Source: Ancylostoma caninum (taxonomy: Eukaryota > Nematoda > Chromadorea > Rhabditida > Ancylostomatidae). From it: 64,000 nt of DNA. The position numbers and the translations under genes were made by a program. The stretch spans positions 4,750,001 to 4,814,000 of the forward strand of contig JBAJFG010000047.1 in NCBI GenBank assembly GCA_037903475.1, given 5' to 3'. Positions 11,801 through 23,800 of this stretch are shown one piece after another (the first letter of the stretch is position 1; each line of letters opens with the position of its first letter). The notes below the pieces were generated by a model. The model was given only the letters and a program-made list of their open reading frames with translations. It was not told the DNA's origin and did not search any database.

Positions 11801-14800
11801 CTGGTCCCAGATTTCGTGGATTATATTGGCGTAACACCAAAAATATGCCACCATTATGGACTCATGGTGAAGAACAGATAAACGTACGTACGTATGACTG
11901 GGTCAGATATCAGAACCTGATCAGTTCCCACAAAGTTTCGGGTTTAACAGGTGACTTAGGATTGGGGCCACCGTAGATCGCAACAGGTTGAGAACCAAGT
12001 AGGATCGAGATTAAGGCAGAGGTAGCGGTGACCGAGTTGCCGAGAGCAAAGGTATATGAGGAACGCGGTAAAACTGTATGGAACTCTTTTCAAGCCGCAC
12101 AGAATTTGCCACCCCTCCCTGAAAAAGGTTTTACCCCAATTTTGGGTATTCTGTGTACGTGAAGGGAATTAGCATAAAGATAGGATTAATAATCTGCTAT
12201 TAGTCTAAAAAGTCATAACATTAAAATGAGGCGAGGCTCTGCTTTCAAATGCGTAAATGCTAATGGAAGGAAGTGATTGGGTAAAGCATTATTGACCAGA
12301 CTTCAAGGCCTTCATGAATCGTTGAGATTACCCAGGGTAAGCGCATTAACACCCCGAAAGTTATCCGCCGTTAACACGGGCGTCTACATCTTTACTCTGG
12401 ATGATCTCAAAGACGCATCCAGGCCTAGACTTCAGAGGCCAGATGTATGATTAAAAGGATGGGTAATCTCATGAGCCATGGATAGCAGTTGGGTATATAT
12501 AACGTCACGCATGGGTAAACATGTTGATGAATGCTAGGTAATAAGTGAACTAGCGTACTCTCAAAGCTACTGAAAAAAAAAACTCGATAATTGAGCTCGA
12601 AGAATCACTTGCATAATACTGCCTAACCATAGAGGAAACTATGGATCTGAATTCTATCAGAGGATCATTAAAAATTTTTGATTTTGAAATCTTGGATCAA
12701 AAAAGAACTCGACTACTATTAATACCACTAATACAAATTAGGTAAGTGCATGAGAATCTCGCTGAAGACTTAGGGTAAAACTGAGGTTAAAAATGGGAGT
12801 GAAGCAGGACATGTATGAGTAGATTTCGCTATAAAAACAGTAAGGAAACCGTAGTTGAAGCCCTAGAGTCAAACTGGAGCCACTACTCCACCGAGAGTAT
12901 CAAGAAGGCATAGAATCCCAAATAGAGACAAAGGGAACAAATGCTATAAAAAATACTAAAGAAACACGAATGAACTCACCAGCAGCATGGTGATGTATCA
13001 TAATATGCTCAGGCGATGATGTCGAGGTTCCCGGGGGTGAACCGTCCGGTTCAGGTGGCGTAACCGGAACGGATGGCGGTGGATTCGATGGCAGATCAGC
13101 GGACAACGCTCGCGGTAAATGCAAGGACAAGTCGATGTCCGGGGTCACTGCAAACACGAAAATTAGGATTTTTTCCGGGAGAATTCTCCAAGTTCCCCTT
13201 TTCTTCAAAAATTGAAGGATCCGGAAGTGAAATCCACAAACAAGATTGCCAGGAATTTACGACAAGGCTTGTTTTCTTATGATGCTGCTGCATAGTTGAC
13301 AGCTGTTGAGCTGCAAATTCTGTGCATTCCATAGAATAGTGATGGCCGAGAGGGCAGAAATAATTCGGAAGTACCGCAGTACTTCATTACAAGCACGGAG
13401 ACCTCATCTAAGGAAACTTACGAATTGGTAAATCTCACAAACAAAAAAAAATCAGCGAAATTCACAGTAAAATCAAGTTGGCCTGAGATTTTTAGGAACA
13501 AACCATCGCCATCTCCATATTTTCTCGGCTACAGAAGAAATTTCTGGAAAATTTATCTAGAAACAATCCTAGAAGCATGTTTTGCACACCCAACTACCAT
13601 TTCAAGGAGAATAAGTGGACTATGGAGACCCCCAGGATTTCAAAAGCCTATATTTTATATCCCTTAGGTTCAAATAACAATCTAACTAACTTATTCTCTT
13701 TATAGTGGAGAAATTTCTGGAAAACCCAACTAGAAACAGTTCTGGAAGCATATTTTACACTAAAAACTACCGTTTCAAAGGGAGCAACAGGACTATGGAG
13801 TTCCCCAGGATTTCAAAACCAACATCCTACAAATTATATCTCATTGGTTCAAATAATAATTAACTTATTCATGCCCTTCACCCTGTGTATTTCATTGGAT
13901 TTTACCCCAAATTTAATGGACAGCACCCAAAAGAAGTCAATACAGCACCACAACCGACATCTGCCATAAATTCTGCTGCAAAAGCTTGCCCTTTTGCTGC
14001 CGCATCCACTTTTTCTGGATTTATAGCACAAAGTACTTCGGTGATGGTCTCGTAAAGTGATGGCGCTGTCGGGAGTAGCGGTGATTTTTTCGGAGTACCC
14101 TCTAGAATTCAGAGCTGGGCAAAATTTCTGAAAATTTAACAAATATGTTAGCAACGGAGGAGCAGAATGGCAGCAACAACGCAGCAAAATCTCCTCGTTC
14201 AGTCAGAAACGAACACCTTCTATTATAGTTTGTCAGCCAACATCAATAGCGTGGTGCCAAATTTTTGGGACATTGTGACATGATCGATCAGCGTCTATGG
14301 AAGCAACAAGATGATTACTCAAAATAAATGAAAAAATGTCTAGAAACCGAAAAAAAGAGTGAAAAATCGAAATTTTCCAGGATAACGTCACTGACCGACA
14401 TGACTCCTACTATAGGCGATATGTCCGTTGCCCATTGGCACTTCTCGTTGACTATTATCCCGTAATGAGTCCTCATCACTACAACTCGTCTCCGGCCGTA
14501 TCCATAACGCGTAGTGGTACGGATTGCAGCACGACACGGTCGCGTTGTTGATCGTCACCCGTCCGAATCGACACCATGGCAGCGCTTCCAGACGATGCAG
14601 GGCGGCGTCCACCTGAATACGGCTGCTTGAGGTACAAATAGAAATGAGATCAGAGTGGAGAATATTCAAGAAATAGGTCTAAAGGACATCTTTTTCTGTG
14701 TGGAAGAAAAAAAAAACTTTTGCGCAGTAAAATTATCTAAAATTTCCGAAAATCGAACCCCTTTTTTCAAACAAAAAATAAATAAAAGAGAAAGAGAATC

Positions 14801-17800
14801 AACTGTGGCTAGATCCTGTAATATTCGCAAATTTTCAATAATAAGTTTCAAGCAGCTGTTCATTTTCTCACAGTCTTATTTATTAAAAATTCGAATTATT
14901 CCACTCTCCTTCCCTACTTCCTTTGGACTCGCGCTTTAACCTCTTCGATCAACGCTCATAAGTACATATTTTTAAGGGTTTCTTCCTCTGGACTTTTTTG
15001 TCCAAACCCCTGAATATGCCAGCAAAAATCCAAAAACATACTAGTTTGAAAAGGAATTCAACAGTGAAAAAAAAATATAATCGAATCTAAGCTTGAAATC
15101 CAGTCCATCGCGCGTGTTTGAGCTACTGTAATACTAATCCTATCCATTACACGGCATCAATCGATATATCGACTACTTGGACAAAACCAGTAAACCAAAA
15201 TTTTTCTCAACGCTAAGTAGGTCAACTGAAAGATCTCTTTGAGACAAATCGAATGGTGACCAAATCGTTTAGATTGGTGCAGTTTTACGAAAGTTATGGT
15301 GAAGCGACGGTGAGCGACGGTGACTCCACGGAGCGATCATCGGTTTTCGCGATCCCGTGGGCAGTATTGTAGTTTGATAAGGAATTTAACAGTGAAAAAA
15401 AACTATAAACTCTTAAGTGGTCTGAAACCACCACAACATACATAGTTCACCACCTTTTAATTAACAGAAATCCATTCAGGACCACAACTTTTCATACACT
15501 GAAGGTGTCTGAGCAACCACAAAAATGAGAGCCTTCAGTGTAATGGAAAAAATTTAAAAAATTTTGGTAAGTGACATTTACAGTGACATTTAAAAACAAT
15601 ACGCTGAAGAAGGTTGGGTTGGGTCGCAGACGGGAGGAGGGGGGGGGGGTGAAAAAAGTAGTGTCACCGGCAAGAAGGTGATCCCCATTGTACGAATTTT
15701 AAGAGCGAAGTTATTGAAAGACTAGTTTTCAAACACATCTAATTAGAAATAAATTAATAAAAATAACAATAAAACGCAATAGAAGAAAATAAGAACAAAA
15801 TTTTTGAATGTCTGTAATATAATCTCTACCATCCTAGCCTCCCTTCAATCCTAACAGTGTACGGTTACGGTACGCCTACGCACGATAGCTATTTTACCTC
15901 ACAAAGGCTCTGAAAACATTGCAAATAGAGGTTATTGGAGGTACTGTACACGAATACCGTACCCGTGTTGCATCGCATCAGCGTGTTTCCAGGGTTACGG
16001 TGAGGCTATCATAGAAAACCGAAAGAACATGCCGATTCTGAGCGGAAAATGTCAGTATCATACAGTCAAATTACCTTGCAGCGCTAGAGAATATTTTGTG
16101 AAATACCGTATTTACCGTATACCCTACCGTAACCCTGCAAATATGGAGTCACGCTACAGAAGGGAAGTGACATGCTTGTGCATCACCTCAGTTTGCCCCT
16201 CTGTGTAATTTTTGAACAAAAATTCCATTTTGAAATGAAAATTAAACACAAAAGAAAATACCTTATTGTAAGGTTTATATGTATTACTATTAATAGTAAT
16301 TGACTCACAGGGAATAATTCACTCAGAATCCTATTTTCTTATCTTAAAGCGTTTTAATTATGACAAAGACCACGATTGACACTATGCAGAACGTTTTTTT
16401 TCCTCGAAATTATGAGAAAAAGCAGTAAATTCTGACAATTTCCTCAGTGAACCTTTTCCCAGTCCCCTGAAAACCCCTCGAATCCCAGAAAATCGACGAT
16501 AATGTCGCGTTGGCCGCCCGCCTCCACCCTCGCCTCGCTATAATCTCGAGATTTAACGAGCCGACACCACACCACCACCCACAGCTTGTCTCGTCACTTC
16601 AGTACGCCGCGGCCGCCGTCCAGAGCCTCCTCGTAATTCACGAATCCTCGCCAGCGAATTATAAATCTTCGGCGTTTAATGCGAATCGAGCGCGTTTTCT
16701 TCCACCACCGCCGCCGCCACCGTCCTTGCAGACGAATTATCACCCATTTCAGAAACGCTGCGCATAACAGATGGCTTTCCAGGGAAAAAGTGTCGAAATG
16801 ACATAGATGCAGCATAATTGCAGCGATTTCGCATGATTAATGGCTTGTTGAAACGATTTTTGAAGAAAGCGCCGATTTCAACATCTGCACAGGGGCGGGG
16901 CTAGCATTTTGCCAATTTCTTCCCGGAAATATTCCTGGAAATTGTCAGGAAGCCCACGAGTGAGCGATTCCACGATTTTTCCGAGAATCCATGATTTCCT
17001 GCACCTACGCACTGATGGTTGTGATTAATCAATCGGAGGCGTTGCCATGATCGATCAGCTGACAAGCGCCGGCCCCCTGTCAGTGACGTTTAAAAATTTT
17101 ACGCAGTGAGGAATGCGATGGATGACATTCGGTGGACAACTGTCACAAAAAACAACTTCCCGTCTGAGACATCTGACAGGAAGTCGATCTTCGACAAACA
17201 ATGCAGGAGCAAAAGGGCAGCAGGAAGGCAGCAGAATGCTCTCTGGCATTTGAAGTGCGTTTGCTCTCTGGCATTTGAAGTGCGTTTGCTCTCTGGCATT
17301 TGAAGTGGAGACAGCTTTTCCGCTGGCCACATATATACTGGGATAGCTAGAAAGGGAAAACATAGGTATTGATCGATGCTCATACCCCCCACCGTTTCCT
17401 TCCAATTACCATTCTCACTTTATAGGATATTCAACAACCTAAGTGCCTGGTTGCATGGTTAAGAGTAACCAGGGTAAAAATGTTGACGCCAGTGTTGACG
17501 ATGGGTAAATTTGTAGTGTCCTAGCACGTTTGCCCTGGGTAACCTTAATGACACATGTGGCCTGAGAGCTTTTTTTTCTGGTACTGTTCCAAATGCCGAA
17601 AAAGGATATCGTACTCGCCATCACCGTATCACAGTTTTTGTAGGGTTAGGTTACATGACGACCTCACTGCCTCGATGCATCGAAAAGATTACCCAGGGTA
17701 GACTTGCCGACGGCAATGAGTAAATTTCTCAACAATGGGTAGATTTGCGGTGTGTTGGCCCGTTTACCTTGGGTAATCTCAGTGACTCATGTAACCCCAA

Positions 17801-20800
17801 GGCTCTTTTCCGAAACTATTCCAAATGCTGAAAAATGATATCGTACCCTTAATAACCGCACCACGACTTTCGTAAGTTTAGATTACCCTACCCTACACGC
17901 TACCTTCCAGGATCTATGCTAACCTCTGTTCAACACCGTGCAAAAGATAGCGATCGATCGCCACCTCCACTCACCTCTCCGCAAACATGTTTTCTACAGT
18001 GAAACTATTACTGAGAAGTGCAACATTGGTTTACACCATGTGGGGAGAAAAATCAGTCGAGAAATCTCCAACAGTTGATATATAATGTTACAGCGACATT
18101 ACAACACAGTGGTAAATTAATGAACAAATAAAAAGGGTAACAAACAGGAGAAGGATTGGATGAATGAACATGTGCATTCCTTGCAAGTACGTAATTTCGC
18201 GTAAAATAAAGTCATCCTTACTAAACGTACGAAACCCGCTCTAATACGACAACGATGTCCCGAGGTCGGATATGGTGCGTCACATCTACAAGGGTGGTCC
18301 CTGTGATTGGTTGGTTCACCAAATTGGCCAATGGCAGAGCGGTTTTGTACCGTACGCTCTAGATACAACGCTCCACAACCTTGAAACTCCCTGCATCAAG
18401 CTTTTCCGCATGGGACCATCGTTTAGATTAGACCACAACATTCTACCTGTTATGCAGGCCTCACAGAAAGCACAGTTTCGACCTCTGATCCCTAATTCCA
18501 TTCTAAATCCACTCAAAAAATAGGATTATTGGTTTTTTAGGATTGCCTAAAATTGTCTCGAGAATAATCAACCAAGCGAAAGCACCAACGAGCTCATAGT
18601 TATCAGAAATGCGAATGGAAAGTCGCAGCCAGGGAGGAGAGAGGGGGGGGGGGGTGTGAAAAAATTTGGAGTATCCTATTTTTGCGGATCTGGACGGTCG
18701 GAATTCCGAAAATATAATGTTTAAAATACATGACACAACCGAGGCAAAGAAAAATAGATGAGGTTAAACTTTTAACAATTGGTTTCTGAGAGTTGAGTCA
18801 ATAGATAGAATAAACTCATTGTCATTTTTCATCTTTTAATCTCCATTTCTTTTTTTTTCTCTAACCCCACTCATTTGAAAGGTTGGAGTCATTGCTAAAA
18901 AAATTCTCTTGGATTGCCACAGCACAAATTGACAAAAGAATGTTCATGGCAGAAAAAAATTTACCGCTAAGAACATGGCGAATCGATAAGTAGCAGGTTT
19001 GGCAAGAATTCCACCCAGGATTCCTGTGGATAATTTCCTCACATTATATTCTCTTATTATGTAGAGTTGATTATACCCAATTTCCTTCATTTCCTCAAAA
19101 ACTAAGTATGGAAATCCTCTTAACCGTTACCCTATTTAGTAGGCATCGCATTATTTTAATGAGGACCGAGAACAAAGAAAAAATTGAATCGCAATTCATT
19201 CAATGAAGACGATTCTGGGATTACGAAAGTTGGAAAGGATCAGCTCAGTCATATGATGCTATTACAGATGCTCATGTTTACATAACAGACTGGGTCGACG
19301 AAAAGTAAGTGTAAAAAATAAAAACAGAGTGAAATAATGTCCTTACGCGCAATCGGCGGAAAATCTTCGAGCGCGCCCAGCATGCGGCGCGTGCGCGGCG
19401 CGGCCCTCTTGTGGCAGCGGTCCCCAGTCGTTCGTCAGATTCTTGGCCCAGGTGAGCGTTTTCTTCCATTTTTTCTTTAGCTGAAGTTTATCTGAAGCTA
19501 TGAGGCCTGTGCCTGACAGATATCGACCGGACGGCCCCGCATGCTTCATATTTTGCACGTTTTCCCCATGTATGCCCCAAATGCTTGTTCTTATTGCTTT
19601 TATGAGGGATGCGCGGCCGTCCGGTCAACATCGGTCGGCCACAGGCCTCACACCTTCAGACAAACTTCAATTGAAGAAAAAAATGAAGGAAAAACACTCA
19701 CCTGGCCCAAAAATCTGATGAAAGACGGGGGACCGCTGCCACAAGAGAGCCGCCCACGCGCCCCATGCTGGGCGCGCTCGAAAATTTTTGGCTGATTGCG
19801 CGTAAGAACTTTAACTTAAAATGCAGTAATGTGTCTAGCCCTTGCGTCCCTGAGTTTTTTTTTCGTGGAGATGGACTGCTCTACTCTCATCCTGAAGCTG
19901 AACATTTTCCTATCTGTTTTATTGATTGGAATAAATGTGCTTCATACAAAACGTCCTATTATTATTATTATACATTTGAATGTTACCTAGCGGTGTAAAA
20001 TAGTGTGCCAAAGTCAACTTCAATTATCGTTGTTTTTGAAATAGCGTCCTAGTCTGCCAGCAAGATTCACCGTGTTACGACAGAATAACCCTGGTGTGAT
20101 TGGCCTTATGCCGTAAATCACTCTGCAGAGATGAAAAGGGCAAGAGGCACCAGGACAAATGGTCTCAATTCCACGCGTATCCGGACGAGTTCAAAACCTC
20201 TTCCGGACTTATTATCGCGAGGACTGCGAGGCAGATCCGAAGGAGTGCGACAAAAAAGGTCGATTCAAGGGATTCAAGACAATGCATGATATATTGTAAT
20301 AGTTATGCGGGCGTTGCAATAATTTCATGAGACAAGGATAGAATGCAATAGTACTAGATGTAAACGAAGGCTTGGTTGTGGGAAAACGTCCTGTTTTCAA
20401 CTTCCATTCTTGTCCTCAACTGATTTTTTGTAATTATTTTTTCCTTAATAGGGTTTAATTACCCAAGTTTGAAATATGCCGATGAATGCCCATGCCAAAG
20501 TGCAAAAAACATTTGGCAATGCCTTGGTTTTGTCTTCGCATCTGCTCATGGGCATCGGCTGGGAACGAACCAGGACCTCCCACGTAACAGGCACCTCGGA
20601 ATCGTCCACATCACTACCAAGGTTCTCGCACTCATGGGGAAACAGTCAAGAGATACCCGACCTAATTAGCGCCACGCTTACTTAGGTTCTGTGGCTGTCA
20701 GAAACCTACCATAACAGTGCTGTGCGGCTTTTGGCTACCCCTGCTCTGAAGCACTCCCATTTTGACACTTATTGAGGTGGCCGTACTTTGCACTTCAAAA

Positions 20801-23800
20801 CCCTGCTGATGACCGCCCCCCCCCCCGTTAGTCACATATGTCCTATAGTCAAATATGAAGAAGCCGAGTCTTGAAAAAAAAAAAGCCTTGAAATTCGAAA
20901 AGAAAAGGATGACTTTACTTTTCTTCTTCCTCACTGAAGAGCTCATGGCGTTCTATCATGAATAAGTCAAGAATTAGTGTATGGTACATCAGAGTAAAAA
21001 AGTAATAAGCAAAGAATAGATTGTCCATTTCGAGCCTATCCTTACGCGGACACCGGGCAAAAATAAAAATAACAACCCAGCCCCGAATGTCTATCGCAAG
21101 TGGCTGCGTGACAAGAGGTACGCTGCTGGTCTGTGGTTGGTCGATTCATGTGCGCGTCGCGGCTGCAGCCTTCGAGGGTACGAGCAGTTCTGCGTGGCCA
21201 TGGGCAGCTTTACTTGAGTGCGGCAGATTAGTGTCATCGCAACCCACAAATTGTGAAAAGGTGGCCACCGATGTTATTTAGTGCGTAGAAATTGAAGAAA
21301 CACCCTGAACTTGAAAAGCTTATGCGTGCGGCGCGGTCGCGTCGCGGCGTGCGTCTTGACCGTCACCCATCGCAAGTGACGGTCTGTAACGCCAGCTCAT
21401 AAGGGAAGGATACTCCCTGGCCGTGAGCTTTCCTGATGACCTATGTACGGTTCAATGCAGTTGGCATCAATGATGTCGAATCCATGCCGCACCGTTCCTA
21501 CGGGGTCCTGAGTAGAAAGTTATGGCAGTTTTTGTTGGTGCGGGAGCGCACACATATTCGGTCTCGGGTGCCACAGAGCTAGCTCGGTCCGTGTTATGGT
21601 GGTAAGTCTCTCGCTTCACAAGAAAAGAAGAAAAGAAACCATAACTTTCCAGTCAGGACCCCGCAGGAATGGTGCGGCATGGATTCGACATCAGTGATGC
21701 CAACTACATTGAACCGTACATAGGTCATCAGGAAAGCTCACGGCCAGGGAGTATCCTTCCCTTGTCAGATTTTTATTTGCAACATTTATTGAACCTGGCC
21801 CCGGAATGACTTGTCAACCTTGGCGTGAACAGGTATATTTTAACCCGAAACTCGTTACAGAGAGTACAAAAATATGAAATGGTGCAGTGAAGGTATTGAA
21901 ATGTCTTGTACTTGCGCAGGATATTCCTCCCCTCATGGATCCCGACTACAGATTGTTCCCCACCGCCAGCCAGCACATCGAAAGCAGTGCTGCACTGTTG
22001 TGTCCTGCCAAGACACACCAGACTTGACATACTGATATGTATTTGACAAACGATCATAAAAACGCTGACACCCTCGGCGCCAGCTGTTGGGTGATCAAGC
22101 TGCCGTGGAGTCCGGCACTTCCATCGAATCATGCACAAAAATGAAACAAATATTCACTATTTCTACACCACAACCCCGTCAAAAATTAGGAGAATTTTGT
22201 ACAAGATTTCATACCGTAAACCTAAAACGAGATGTGGATCAATCAGTTTCACAGCTTGTGAATGATCCATTTATATCTGTCTGAGCAGAACAGCGAAAAC
22301 CTGCACGACAGCTTCATTTAAACGCAACGCTGCTTCGAAACATCTGACATACTTAAAAACCACGGTATTACATATGACCATCGTGAAAGTCCGGCCTATG
22401 CCGGACTTCTAGACATGTTTCAACTTTACTGTGGCGCCTGCCTAGCATAATATTTAGGTCACCGTCAGGTAAGGACGCTTTTGGAGTTAAACAGGTAAAG
22501 ACACGTTTTAGCTCAACTCAGCAGTGTCTGTACTCTCTCAATTCCTTGTAGTCCATCGCATATGTTGTGCACGGATTATTCAACCTTGTTAAAACTGCTT
22601 GAATGTAATTGTATACCGTGTTCTGTACTCATGAATATTAGTGCTCTGTTAAGAGTGGCTTACATTAATATTTTCTAGTGTATGTCTCAAACAGCGTGTC
22701 AATATGAATAATAAATAAATACATGAATAAATAAATAGATAAAATGAATAAATAAATAAATAACCAAATGAATAGGAACAAATCTTGAAATGGTGAGATG
22801 TACGCATCTGGAAATGGCAATCGTGACACATGAGGCCCATGCGAAGACTACAGGCGATCCTTCACCGCAGATTTGAAGGAGTGGTGGAAAAGGAAATTTT
22901 TCGTGAAGTCAGAGACTGGGGAAAAAAAGCTAGTAAGCATTCCCGAGATAAGTATTCTCTATTAAACGCGTTTTTCTTTTTGTATATTTTCGCGACCAGT
23001 AATATATATGTATAAACAATACAAACAACAATTTCCTTATATCATTGAGACTAGTCCAGGTGGAGAGTGAATTTTCAAAAAATTCAACTTCAAAAATCCG
23101 GAAATCATAGCAGTGCTTCTGGATGAAATTCTTCAAAGTTTTACAGAAGAAAATAGGTGATAAAATCAATCCACAGCAAGGGTGCACATTAAAAAAAAAT
23201 TTGGACTTTCGTCAGTCGTAAAACTATAAAAAAATCGCCAAAAATGGAAATAATCCGTAGATTTTGCGGTATAATGCAAATTACAAATATGTAGAGATCG
23301 CCATGTCTTTCCAAAATTATCCTAGGACGACAGCTTGCGATATAGAGCCCGAAATTATAATTTATTCCTTTTTTAACTTCATTATTAATGTACGACCTTT
23401 CCCAAAATTTGAAAATTAAACCTGAAAGTTCATAAAAAGCATTTTTTAAAATAAGAATTGGAGATCAAAACAAAAACCAAGACCGGGCAACGTTCCTCTA
23501 CTTAAGTGAGTTTCTCTGGAAATCCAGAAAATCAAAGAGAAATAAGTAATTCTCAGAAAGTTGTGAAGCAATTACACATGTACATGTCAGGAAACAAGTA
23601 ACGAACAACGATCCAAGAATCTCAATGAAAAAAAGAAATACGAGAAAAAAATGTGAAACAAGAAAATCACTTCACCTGCAAGTCTTTCCATCGCCATAAT
23701 TTACAACACAAATACGGCATACTCATTGGTCGATCGATTTGTGGAATAAGACCGGAATCCTCCTCTGGTTGATCGTCGTCAGGACGCTCATCCATTGGTG

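Larger units (their letters stand above)
3513..12979 (-). other. 9.5-kb SMAD intron filled with repeats
   Basis: The two flanking exons join in phase 1, so no further exon is needed. Inside are five copies of the 110-bp inverted-repeat family (3632, 5030, 11096, 11595, 12312), one CCAAT repeat (4306), one fold-back element (8139-8440), microsatellites, a mono-G tract (5321-5330) and two GC-rich islands (7585-7960, 10410-10880). Confidence 0.6.
17446..17890. repeat. Tandem duplication of MITE plus flank, ~223-bp unit
   Basis: Not only the MITE but also the flank is duplicated: GAGCTTTTTTTTCTGGTACT then TTCCAAATGCCGAAAAAGG in unit 1 corresponds to GGCTCTTTTCCGAAACTA then TTCCAAATGCTGAAAAATG in unit 2, both followed by ATATCGTAC. 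Confidence 0.65.
14613..23675 (-). other. 9.1-kb SMAD intron inside the MH1 region
   Basis: Phase 0 on both sides, so no exon is required in between. It contains a GC-rich patch with CCG/CCA runs (16500-16765), the duplicated MITE block 17446-17890, a CCAAT repeat (18304), fold-back elements (19343, 21401), the SL1 copy (20452), a tRNA-like segment (20550) and AT-rich microsatellites. Confidence 0.6.

Noticed and set aside
20452..20560. SL1 RNA gene
   Set aside because: No GT splice donor after the leader and no Sm-site or stem-loop sequence downstream.
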